64,000 bases of DNA from assembly GCA_947448025.1 (NCBI GenBank), contig CANFLV010000008.1, positions 1 through 64,000 of the forward strand, in the 5' to 3' direction. This document shows, one piece after another, positions 54,723-62,451 of the stretch. How positions within the stretch are numbered: the first letter of the stretch is position 1; every line of letters begins with the position of its first letter. The DNA comes from Oxalobacteraceae bacterium. Its GTDB lineage: Bacteria; Pseudomonadota; Gammaproteobacteria; Burkholderiales; Burkholderiaceae_D. A program made the translations under genes and the position numbers. The notes under the pieces were generated by a model. It ran no database searches, was not told the DNA's origin, and was given only the letters and a program-made list of their open reading frames with translations.

Positions 54723-55334
54723 ATGACCACGCCAACCTTTACTTCACGCGATCCTAGCGCGCCGCAATTCTGGGATGAGCGCTTCGAACAGGCGTTCACA
54801 CCCTGGGATCGCGGCGGCGTACCGGCAGATCTGCAGGCCTTCGTGCAGAACCATGCTGTGCAGCCGCTGGTGACGCTGATTCCGGGCTGCGGACTTGGGC
54901 ATGAAGTCGCTTACCTGCATGCGGCTGGCTGGGATGTGACAGCGATTGATTTTTCACCGGCGGCGGTGATGGCGGCGCGCCTGCTGCTGGGCGCTCTGGG
55001 GGAGCATGTATGCGAGGCCGATTTTTTTGATTTCATCCCGCCGCGCGCCGTGCAGCTGATTTACGAGCGCGCCTTCCTGTGTGCCATGCCACCGCGGCTG
55101 TGGCCGCAGGTCGTGGCGCGTTGGGCGGAACTCTTGCCTGTTGGTGGCCGCGTGGCCGGCTACTTCTTTTTTGATGCTTCACCCAAGGGGCCGCCATTCG
55201 GTATCGACATCGCGCAGCTCGATGCATTGATGACGCCGTATTTCGAGCAGATCGATGACCGGTCGGTTCCGGATTCCATCGCTGTATTTCAAGGCAAAGA
55301 GCGCTGGCAGGTTTGGCAGCGGCGCGCCGACTGA
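54723..55334 (+). CDS. TPMT-family SAM-dependent methyltransferase
   Basis: A 203 aa Rossmann methyltransferase of the thiopurine methyltransferase group: FWDERFEQAFTPWDRGGVP at the N-terminus, SAM loop IPGCGLGHEVAYL and VTAIDFSPAAV after strand 2. Bacterial members methylate thiols, selenium/tellurium compounds or halides; the substrate is unknown here. It begins seven bases after ubiB and may share its transcript. Confidence 0.88.
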   Translation: MTTPTFTSRDPSAPQFWDERFEQAFTPWDRGGVPADLQAFVQNHAVQPLVTLIPGCGLGHEVAYLHAAGWDVTAIDFSPAAVMAARLLLGALGEHVCEADFFDFIPPRAVQLIYERAFLCAMPPRLWPQVVARWAELLPVGGRVAGYFFFDASPKGPPFGIDIAQLDALMTPYFEQIDDRSVPDSIAVFQGKERWQVWQRRAD

Positions 55335-55370
55335 TCCGCCGCCGGCTGGATGGACGCCATCCTTCTTCAC

Positions 55371-55415
55371 AAACCCTGAAAAATTCCCCTGAAAAACCTT
55401 TATAATTCAGGGTTT
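55371..55415. promoter_or_regulatory. Inverted repeat spanning a -10 box before the FmdB-type gene
   Basis: AAACCCTGAA (55371-55380) and TTCAGGGTTT (55406-55415) form a perfect ten-base inverted repeat. A TATAAT (55401-55406) overlaps the right arm by one base and a short T-rich stretch follows. It may be the terminator of the ubiJ-ubiB transcript, an operator at the next promoter, or both. Confidence 0.5.
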
Positions 55416-55439
55416 TGTAGAATTTTCGCGGGAAACTCA

Positions 55440-55766
55440 ATGCCTATTTATGCTTACCGCTGTGAAGAATGTGGTTTCGCCAAGGACGCGCTTCAAAAAG
55501 TTTCTGATGCGCCCCTGACCGACTGCCCGTCTTGCGGCAAATCGACATTCAAGAAACAATTGACTGCCGCCGGCTTCCAGCTCAAGGGTACTGGCTGGTA
55601 TGTCACGGATTTCCGTGGCAATGGTTCCGCTACGGGCGCGCCTGCCGCTGGTACCAGCGCCCCAGCACCATCGGTGACAGCAAGCGAGTCCGCTGCTGCA
55701 ACCCCTGCAGCGGCACCGGCAGCGCCTGCCGCTAGCAGCTCTGACGCTGGTAGCAGTAAACCCTGA
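55440..55766 (+). CDS. FmdB-family zinc-ribbon protein
   Basis: A 108 aa protein with an N-terminal zinc ribbon (MPIYAYRCEECGF, then CPSCGK) typical of FmdB/regulatory CxxC proteins, followed by GFQLKGTGWYVTDF and a low-complexity Ala/Pro/Ser tail. It is proposed to regulate amidase genes in one methylotroph; most members have unknown roles. Its place just upstream of a DUF502 protein and aspS is common in betaproteobacteria. Confidence 0.92.
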   Translation: MPIYAYRCEECGFAKDALQKVSDAPLTDCPSCGKSTFKKQLTAAGFQLKGTGWYVTDFRGNGSATGAPAAGTSAPAPSVTASESAAATPAAAPAAPAASSSDAGSSKP

Positions 55767-55839
55767 TTTAGTTTTTTTATGTCACTTAACCAAGGGCGCT
55801 GTCGCGCATGTTCGTGCGCTGTGCCTGAGGATGGAACTG

Positions 55840-56472
55840 ATGCGTAAATATTTTGTAACCGGCCTGTTGATTCTGGTGCCGCTGGCCATCACGCTGTGGG
55901 TGCTGAACCTGATCATCGGCACGCTCGATCAATCCCTGCTGCTGCTGCCGGTCAGCTGGCGCCCGGAAGCCTTGCTCGGCATGCATTTGCCCGGGCTCGG
56001 CTCGATCCTGACCTTGCTGATCATTTTCGTCACCGGTCTGGCGGCGCGCAATTTCATCGGTAACTATGTCGTCAACATGTGGGAGTCGCTGCTGGTGCGC
56101 ATACCCGTCGTGAATTCGATTTATTCCAGCGTCAAGCAAGTCTCGGACACGCTGTTTTCCTCGTCCGGCAATGCCTTTCGCAAAGCCGTATTGATTGAAT
56201 ATCCACGCGCCGGCTGCTGGACCATTGCCTTCCTGACGGGCGTTCCGGGCGGCGATGTAAAGAATCACCTGCAGGGCGACTTCATCAGCGTGTACGTGCC
56301 GACCACGCCGAATCCAACTTCCGGATTTTTCCTGATGTTGCCGCGCGCTGAAGCAATTGAACTCGACATGAACGTCGACGAAGCATTGAAATACATTGTC
56401 TCCATGGGCGTCGTCTCTCCTGAAAATGGCGCCAAGGCTGCGTCCAAGGCAGTGCCGACCCTGGCTGGCTGA
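55840..56472 (+). CDS. DUF502 family membrane protein
   Basis: A 210 aa inner-membrane protein with two N-terminal helices (about 5-27 and 55-78) and a conserved soluble part (RIPVVNSIYSSVKQVSDTLF, TIAFLTGVPGGDV, PTTPNPTSGFFLMLPR). The function is unknown. ATG at 55840 is preferred because GAGGA lies eight bases upstream; the ATG three codons earlier overlaps that site. Confidence 0.9.
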   Translation: MRKYFVTGLLILVPLAITLWVLNLIIGTLDQSLLLLPVSWRPEALLGMHLPGLGSILTLLIIFVTGLAARNFIGNYVVNMWESLLVRIPVVNSIYSSVKQVSDTLFSSSGNAFRKAVLIEYPRAGCWTIAFLTGVPGGDVKNHLQGDFISVYVPTTPNPTSGFFLMLPRAEAIELDMNVDEALKYIVSMGVVSPENGAKAASKAVPTLAG

Positions 56473-56547
56473 GATTGCAATAACGGACCTGGCGCATGCC
56501 GGGTTCACATTAAAGAACCTGTAAGAACCTGGAACTGGAAACTTATT

Positions 56548-58353
56548 ATGTCTATGCGTACTGATTATTGCGGTCTCGTGACCGAAGCTCATTTGGGTCA
56601 AACTGTCAGCCTGTGCGGCTGGGTGCATCGCCGGCGTGACCATGGCGGCGTGATTTTCATCGACCTGCGCGATCGCGAAGGCCTGGTGCAAGTCGTGTGC
56701 GATCCGGACCGCGCCGATGTCTTCAAGGCGGCCGAATCGGTGCGCAATGAATTCTGCTTGCGCATCACGGGTCTGGTACGTTCGCGCCCGGATGGCACGA
56801 GCAACAGCAATCTCAATTCCGGCAAGATCGAAGTGTTGGCGCATGCCGTCGAAGTGCTGAACCCTTCAGTGACGCCACCGTTCCAGCTCGATGACGACAA
56901 TCTGTCGGAGACGACCCGCCTGACACATCGCGTGCTTGATCTGCGTCGTCCGCAGATGCAAAACAATCTGCGCCTGCGTTACAAGGTGACGATGGAAGTG
57001 CGCAAATTCCTCGACGAAAACGGCTTCATCGATATCGAAACGCCGATGCTCACCAAATCGACACCAGAAGGCGCGCGCGATTACCTCGTGCCATCGCGCG
57101 TCAATGCCGGCAGTTTCTTCGCCTTGCCACAGTCGCCGCAGCTGTTCAAGCAGCTGCTGATGGTGGCGAACTTCGACCGCTATTACCAGATCGTCAAATG
57201 CTTCCGTGATGAAGATTTGCGCGCTGACCGCCAGCCGGAATTCACGCAGATCGACTGCGAGACCTCCTTCATGTCCGAGCAGGAAATCCGCGACATGTTT
57301 GAAAACATGATCCGCCTCGTGTTCAAGAAGACGCTCGACATCGACCTGCCGAATCCTTTCCCGGTGATGGACTACGCGACCGCGATGGGCATGTACGGTT
57401 CCGACAAGCCCGACATGCGCGTGCAGCTCGAATTCACCGACCTGACGAATGTGATGAAGGATGTCGACTTCAAGGTCTTCTCCGCTGCGGCAACGATGGA
57501 CAACGGTCGCGTGGTCGGTTTGCGCGTACCGGGTGGCGCTGCCATGCCGCGTTCCGAGATCGACGCTTACACCCAGTTCGTGGCGATTTACGGCGCCAAG
57601 GGCCTGGCTTACATCAAGGTCAACGAGAAGGCCAAAGGCCGTGAGGGCTTGCAGTCGCCTATCGTCAAGAACCTGCATGACGCAGCCCTGGCACAAATCC
57701 TCGAGCTGACCGGCGCGCAGGATGGCGACCTGATCTTCTTCGGCGCCGACAAGGCGAAAGTCGTCAATGACGCCATCGGCGCCTTGCGCGTGAAGATCGG
57801 CCATTCCGACTTCGGCAAGAAGCATGGCCTGTTCCTCGACGTCTGGAAACCATTGTGGGTGATCGACTTCCCGATGTTCGAACACGACGAAGAAAACGAT
57901 CGCTGGACTGCCTGCCATCATCCGTTCACAGCGCCCCAAGACGGCCACGAAGATTACCTCGAGACCGATCCGGGCAAGTGCATCGCCAAGGCCTACGACA
58001 TGGTCCTGAACGGCTGGGAACTCGGCGGCGGCTCAGTGCGTATCCATCGTGCCGACGTGCAGAGCAAGGTCTTCCGCGCCTTGAAGATCGATGCCGAAGA
58101 AGCGCAGCTGAAGTTCGGCTTCCTGCTCGACGCCCTGCAATACGGCGCGCCACCGCATGGCGGCCTGGCGTTTGGCCTGGATCGCATCGTCACGATGATG
58201 ACCGGTGCCGAATCGATTCGCGACGTGATCGCCTTCCCGAAAACCCAGCGTGCGCAATGTCTGCTTACGCAGGCGCCATCGGCCGTGGACGAGAAGCAGC
58301 TGCGCGAATTGCATATCCGTTTGCGTAACGTCGAGCCAGTCGTCAAGACCTGA
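56548..58353 (+). CDS. aspS: Aspartate-tRNA ligase
   Basis: A 601 aa class II aminoacyl-tRNA synthetase of the bacterial type. It has the N-terminal anticodon-binding OB fold ([20 protein letters not shown]), motif 2 ([20 protein letters not shown]), the bacterial GAD insertion and C-terminal motif 3 ([16 protein letters not shown]). Whether it discriminates tRNA-Asp from tRNA-Asn cannot be told from what I see. Its terminator lies at 58413. Confidence 0.98.
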   Translation: MSMRTDYCGLVTEAHLGQTVSLCGWVHRRRDHGGVIFIDLRDREGLVQVVCDPDRADVFKAAESVRNEFCLRITGLVRSRPDGTSNSNLNSGKIEVLAHAVEVLNPSVTPPFQLDDDNLSETTRLTHRVLDLRRPQMQNNLRLRYKVTMEVRKFLDENGFIDIETPMLTKSTPEGARDYLVPSRVNAGSFFALPQSPQLFKQLLMVANFDRYYQIVKCFRDEDLRADRQPEFTQIDCETSFMSEQEIRDMFENMIRLVFKKTLDIDLPNPFPVMDYATAMGMYGSDKPDMRVQLEFTDLTNVMKDVDFKVFSAAATMDNGRVVGLRVPGGAAMPRSEIDAYTQFVAIYGAKGLAYIKVNEKAKGREGLQSPIVKNLHDAALAQILELTGAQDGDLIFFGADKAKVVNDAIGALRVKIGHSDFGKKHGLFLDVWKPLWVIDFPMFEHDEENDRWTACHHPFTAPQDGHEDYLETDPGKCIAKAYDMVLNGWELGGGSVRIHRADVQSKVFRALKIDAEEAQLKFGFLLDALQYGAPPHGGLAFGLDRIVTMMTGAESIRDVIAFPKTQRAQCLLTQAPSAVDEKQLRELHIRLRNVEPVVKT

Positions 58354-58412
58354 GTGATTCACGGGGCGCAATCCATTGCGTCCTGCTGAAGAACAGCTTT
58401 CAAGGCATAATC

Positions 58413-58442
58413 AAAGGCGCGGATTTCCGCGCCTTTTTTTAT
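58413..58442 (+). terminator. Rho-independent terminator after aspS
   Basis: AAAGGCGCGG pairs with CCGCGCCTTT around a four-base loop and runs straight into a T tract (58433-58441). The nudB start follows about ten bases later, so nudB translation depends on read-through or on a promoter inside aspS. Confidence 0.88.
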
Positions 58443-58451
58443 AAGTCGACC

Positions 58452-58913
58452 ATGAGCGCAGTGCATAAAATTCCCCAATCCGTCCTCGTCGTCATTTACA
58501 CCAGCGCGCTGGAAGTCTTGCTCATCGAGCGAGCCGACAAGGCCGGCTTCTGGCAGTCGGTGACTGGCTCGCTCGATTTTCTTGACGAGCCGCTGGCCGC
58601 TGCGGCGATGCGCGAAGTGGGCGAGGAAACCGGCATCAAGGTCGGCAGCGATGTGCCGCTGGCGAACCTGACTGACTGGCAGCTGGCAAACGACTACGAA
58701 ATTTATCCGGTGTGGCGTCATCGTTATGCACCGGGCGTGACGCGCAATACGGAACATGTATTCGGCTTGCTGGTGCCGCGCGATGTCATCGTCACGTTGG
58801 CACCGCGCGAGCATGTCGCCTATCGCTGGCTCGATTATCGCGCTGCCGCCGATGCCTGTTTTTCACCGTCCAATGCCGAGGCGATTTTGCAATTGCCTGA
58901 ATATAGTCGCTGA
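58452..58913 (+). CDS. nudB: Dihydroneopterin triphosphate diphosphatase NudB
   Basis: A 153 aa Nudix hydrolase for the second step of folate synthesis. The Nudix box lies at residues 39-62 and ends REVGEETGI. It has six rather than five residues between its first Gly (39) and Glu (46), a spacing I recall from Burkholderia NudB, so I read it as a lineage trait. Family blocks IYPVWRHRYAPGVTRNTEHV and FSPSNAEAILQLP support NudB. It stands just after the aspS terminator. Confidence 0.9.
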   Translation: MSAVHKIPQSVLVVIYTSALEVLLIERADKAGFWQSVTGSLDFLDEPLAAAAMREVGEETGIKVGSDVPLANLTDWQLANDYEIYPVWRHRYAPGVTRNTEHVFGLLVPRDVIVTLAPREHVAYRWLDYRAAADACFSPSNAEAILQLPEYSR

Positions 58914-59060
58914 GTCCTTGAGCGCCGAGGTGGTCCCGGGGCAGAGTTCGTTTGCCTGGACGCCGGCATATCACCGGCTCATTGAAGTTCCCCAAAAATG
59001 ATTCCTCCAGTCAAAATTTTTCCCTTCCCAGGAAGCGAAGCCGGGGTCTAGAATGGCCGT

Positions 59061-59855
59061 ATGAAACTACGCGTCGCGACTTACAACATCCACAAAGGCG
59101 TCTCCTCTTTCGGCAGCCGTCCCCGTATCCACGCACTCAAGCAAGCCATCAATCTGTTTGGCGCCGACGTGGTATTCCTGCAGGAAGTGCAAGGTCGCCA
59201 CGACATGCACGCCACGCGCCATGCGGCATTCTGGCCGGAAGAGGGCCAGCATGATTTCCTCGCCGGCGATACGCATCAGACCGCCTATGGCATGAACGCG
59301 GTGTACGATCACGGCCATCATGGCAATGCCTTGCTCAGTAATTTTCCTATCCTGTCGTCACGTAACCAGGATATTTCGGATCATGCCTATGAAGCCCGCG
59401 GCATCCTGCATTGCGTCGTGCATGCAGCTGAGCGCCAGCAGGACATCCACTGCTACGTGATTCATTTCGGCCTGTTTGCCAGCGGGCGCAAACGCCAGGT
59501 GCAAGCCCTGATTGAAGCCGTGAAGGCATCTGCGCCTGCCGGTGCACCCGTGATCATCGCCGGCGACTTCAATGACTGGGGTGACCATTTGGGCGACGCG
59601 CTGCGCGATGGCCTCGATGTCAATGAAGTGTTCGAGCAACGCCGGCCCGGTAATGGCTTCGTCGACATGCTAAGGCGCATGCGCAGCCAGAAGCTGCGTC
59701 CGGCGCGAACCTTCCCGGCGGCCATGCCCTGTCTGCGGCTAGACCGGATTTATGTGCGTGGCTTTCATGTGGAATCGGCGCAGGTCCTGTATGGGCCGCT
59801 GTGGGCACGTTTGTCCGACCATGCACCTATCGTCGCCAATCTCGAATTGCTGTGA
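59061..59855 (+). CDS. Endonuclease/exonuclease/phosphatase-family protein
   Basis: A 264 aa metal-dependent phosphodiesterase-fold protein (EEP superfamily). Seen are TYNIHKG near the start, the metal-binding Glu in VVFLQEVQGRHD, HFGLFASGRKRQ, the AGDFNDW core and a final LSDHAPI. The usual substrates of the fold are DNA, phosphoinositides or sphingolipid headgroups. It is commonly found just before clsB, as here, suggesting a role linked to phospholipids. Confidence 0.9.
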   Translation: MKLRVATYNIHKGVSSFGSRPRIHALKQAINLFGADVVFLQEVQGRHDMHATRHAAFWPEEGQHDFLAGDTHQTAYGMNAVYDHGHHGNALLSNFPILSSRNQDISDHAYEARGILHCVVHAAERQQDIHCYVIHFGLFASGRKRQVQALIEAVKASAPAGAPVIIAGDFNDWGDHLGDALRDGLDVNEVFEQRRPGNGFVDMLRRMRSQKLRPARTFPAAMPCLRLDRIYVRGFHVESAQVLYGPLWARLSDHAPIVANLELL

Positions 59856-59931
59856 ATTCAACTGGGCCGTTTAGCAGTGGCAGGGGCGGGCGCTAGGGTA
59901 GAATCAACTATCCCATCAGCGCGGGCCCCCG

Positions 59932-61116
59932 ATGCAAAAGGTCAGATTCACCGCGAACAATGCCGTCACGCTTCTGCAATGCGGCGCCGAATATTTCCCC
60001 GCCTTGCTGGCGGAAATAGACGCGGCCGAACGAGAAATCTATCTCGAGACCTATATTTTTGCCGACGATGAAACCGGCAGCCTCGTCAAGGCGGCGCTCA
60101 TAGACGCTGCCGCCCGCGGCGTACGCGTGCAAGTCATCACCGACTGGATCGGCACAGGCCGGCGTCAGGCCAACGCATTGGCCTGCGACTTCCTCGCCGG
60201 TGGCGTTAATTACCGTATTTTCAATCCCTGGTTCCGCCGCGGCCTGGCGCGTTCGCACCGCAAGATTTGCGTTATCGATCGCCACGTTGCGCTCGTGGGC
60301 GGGCTCAATATTAATGACGATATGCGCTCTGACGATGATGCGGCCATGATTTTGCCCGCGCCGCGCTGGGATATCGCTGTGAGCATCCGCGGTCCGCTCG
60401 TCAACGCCATTCGGCGCGAAGCTCACGCGCAATGGCTGCGGCTCGGTCCCCTGAATCTGAACTGGCACCTGCATTTGAAGCGGCGCTGGGAACTGTTTCG
60501 CGGCAATCTCGCACGCAAGGCCATCGCCGCCATCCAGCCTATGGAAGCGGCGCTCGTGGTGCGCGACAATTTGCGTAATCGCCAGACGATACAGCGCGCC
60601 TACCTCAAGGCGCTGGGCGGCGCGCGCAAGACGGCGATCCTCGCCAATCCTTATTTCGCACCGGGGCGCAAGTTGCGCGTGGCGCTGTCACGCGCAGCCG
60701 AGCGCGGCGTGCAGGTGACGCTGCTGCTTGGCGTGGGCCAGTTCCGCATGCAAGACGCGGTGGCCAAGGCGTATTATCCGCAGCTGCTGGAAAAGGGCGT
60801 TCGCATCGTCGAATACCAGAAGACCCAGCTGCATGCGAAAGTCGCCGTCATTGATGATGCCTGGGCCACGGTCGGTTCGAGCAATTACGATGGCCTGAGC
60901 CTGTTCGTTAATCACGAAGCAAACATTGTCATCCGTGATGCCGGCTTTGCGACGGCGCTGCGCGAACATATCGAAACGGCGCTGGCCGAAGGTAAGCCGG
61001 TCAACCCGAGCGCTTTCCAGAAGATTCCATGGGTCGAGCGCGCCTGGAATCGTTTTGCCTATTTTTTATACAAGAACATCCTGCATCTGGTCACCATGGG
61101 GAAATCGAGCGAATGA
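59932..61116 (+). CDS. clsB: Cardiolipin synthase ClsB
   Basis: A 394 aa phospholipase D-superfamily enzyme that forms cardiolipin at the inner membrane. Two HKD motifs are present: HRKICVIDRHVALVGG (about residue 104) and LHAKVAVIDDAWATVGSSN (about residue 300). There are no N-terminal membrane helices, which separates ClsB from ClsA. The stop overlaps the hslR start (ATGA). Confidence 0.95.
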   Translation: MQKVRFTANNAVTLLQCGAEYFPALLAEIDAAEREIYLETYIFADDETGSLVKAALIDAAARGVRVQVITDWIGTGRRQANALACDFLAGGVNYRIFNPWFRRGLARSHRKICVIDRHVALVGGLNINDDMRSDDDAAMILPAPRWDIAVSIRGPLVNAIRREAHAQWLRLGPLNLNWHLHLKRRWELFRGNLARKAIAAIQPMEAALVVRDNLRNRQTIQRAYLKALGGARKTAILANPYFAPGRKLRVALSRAAERGVQVTLLLGVGQFRMQDAVAKAYYPQLLEKGVRIVEYQKTQLHAKVAVIDDAWATVGSSNYDGLSLFVNHEANIVIRDAGFATALREHIETALAEGKPVNPSAFQKIPWVERAWNRFAYFLYKNILHLVTMGKSSE

Positions 61117-61505
61117 AAAAAAATGAGCCGCAAGATGTGGTGCGTCTGGATAAATGGCTGTGGGCGGCGCGCTTTTTCAAGACGCGCACGCTGGCCACTG
61201 AAGCCGTCGATCGTGGCCGCGTTCGCCACAACGGCGCGCTGATCAAGCCGGCGCACAATGTGCGCGTCGGCGATACGCTGGCCATCGATAACGGCACAAC
61301 AAACTGGGAAGTGCTGGTGCTTGGCCTGGCGGACGTGCGCGGATCGGCCACCATCGCGCAGGGTCTGTATGCAGAAACTGAAGCCAGCCAGCTCAAACGT
61401 CAGGCCATGGCCGAAAACCGTCGTTATTTCAGCGAGCCGGGCGCAGCCATGAAAGGCCGGCCGACCAAGCGCGACCGCCGACTGATCGATAAATCCGGAC
61501 ATTGA
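61113..61505 (+). CDS. hslR: Heat-shock protein 15-like S4 RNA-binding protein
   Basis: A 130 aa protein with an N-terminal S4 domain (VRLDKWLWAARFFKTRTLA, AVDRGRVRHNG) and a basic C-terminal tail (KGRPTKRDRRLIDK). E. coli Hsp15 rescues stalled 50S subunits carrying nascent chains. Start at 61113 overlaps the clsB stop. A frame from 61029 lies inside clsB and is rejected. Confidence 0.93.
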   Translation: MKKNEPQDVVRLDKWLWAARFFKTRTLATEAVDRGRVRHNGALIKPAHNVRVGDTLAIDNGTTNWEVLVLGLADVRGSATIAQGLYAETEASQLKRQAMAENRRYFSEPGAAMKGRPTKRDRRLIDKSGH

Positions 61506-61593
61506 GCCACCTTGACGCAAGGCTTTACCTCGTCGCCCAAAGCCGGTGTTGCGCCCATTTCAAATTCCTAGACACAGTGCTCTAAGTTCGTGT

Positions 61594-61621
61594 TTGACAT
61601 TTGCGGGAGGGTGCATAATAG
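61594..61621 (+). promoter_or_regulatory. Promoter and possible operator of the tetR gene
   Basis: A perfect TTGACA (61594-61599) is followed by overlapping -10 candidates, CATAAT at 61614 and TAATAG at 61616 (spacers 14 and 16). Two small inverted repeats lie here: GTGC...GCAC around the -10, and TTCGA-5-TCGAA just downstream. TetR proteins often bind such sites in their own promoter. Confidence 0.55.
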
Positions 61622-61711
61622 TACGCACGTTCGATTTATTCGAAAGTCCCGATACCACGCCGCTATCCGCAGCGCCGGCACAGGGCAAAACTACACGACA
61701 GGACATATTCC

Positions 61712-62374
61712 GTGGCAATTAACGCAGGCAGTTCACCCGGCAGTTCACCCGGCGTTTCAGCGCAAAAATACATGCGCAAAGGCGAGCTTACGCGCGCGGC
61801 GATTCTCGATGTCGCGCTCGATCTGGCCAGTCGCGACGGCCTTGAAGGCTTGACGATAGGCTTACTCGCCGATCGCATGAACATGAGCAAATCCGGCGTG
61901 TTCGCCCACTTCGGCTCGCGCGAGGATTTGCAGATTGAAGTCTTGAAGCTGTATCACCATCACTTTGAACAGGAAGTGTTTTACCCGAGCATGAAGGAGG
62001 CGCGTGGCTTGCCGCGCCTCGAAGCAATGTTCGCGCTCTGGATCAAGCGCGTCACAGTCGAAATCGCTTCAGGCTGCATTTATATTAGCGGCGCGGTCGA
62101 ATACGACGACCGGCCCGGTCCGATCCGCGAAGAACTGGTCGGCATGGTGCTGGCATGGCAGGACGCCTTGCGCCGTTGCGTGGGCCAGGCGCGCGAAATG
62201 GGGCATTTACGCGCCGATACCGATCCCGAGCAGCTGGTCTATGAAATGTATGGCCTGGTCCTCGCGCTGCATCATGAAGCACGCTTCATTAAACGGCCCG
62301 GCAGTGTCGACCGTGCGCAAACCGGCTTCGAGCGACTGCTGCACACTTATATCGAGCCTACGACGCCGCAATAA
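61712..62374 (+). CDS. TetR-family transcriptional regulator
   Basis: A 220 aa regulator. The N-terminal helix-turn-helix spans about 25-70 (ELTRAAILDVALDLASRDG, GVFAHFGSREDLQIEVLK). The C-terminal domain fits the ligand-binding half of YxaF-like TetR proteins. A GTG at 61712 starts the longest frame and leaves a low-complexity leader with two copies of GSSPG encoded by a 15-base direct repeat; an ATG at 61772 (MRKGELTR) is possible. The gene ends 77 bases before an acyl-CoA dehydrogenase on the same strand, so regulation of fatty acid or CoA-ester breakdown is likely. Confidence 0.9.
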   Translation: MAINAGSSPGSSPGVSAQKYMRKGELTRAAILDVALDLASRDGLEGLTIGLLADRMNMSKSGVFAHFGSREDLQIEVLKLYHHHFEQEVFYPSMKEARGLPRLEAMFALWIKRVTVEIASGCIYISGAVEYDDRPGPIREELVGMVLAWQDALRRCVGQAREMGHLRADTDPEQLVYEMYGLVLALHHEARFIKRPGSVDRAQTGFERLLHTYIEPTTPQ

Positions 62375-62451
62375 TCCAGGGCGTCTGTAACATCATTGTC
62401 ATTACGCGATTTAAAACTTAACGAAATTCATCAGCCTTCAGGAGACACATC

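Noticed and set aside
58563-58637. Broken Nudix box in NudB
   Set aside because: The extra residue between Gly and Glu matches what I recall of Burkholderia NudB, so it is probably a lineage feature and not damage.
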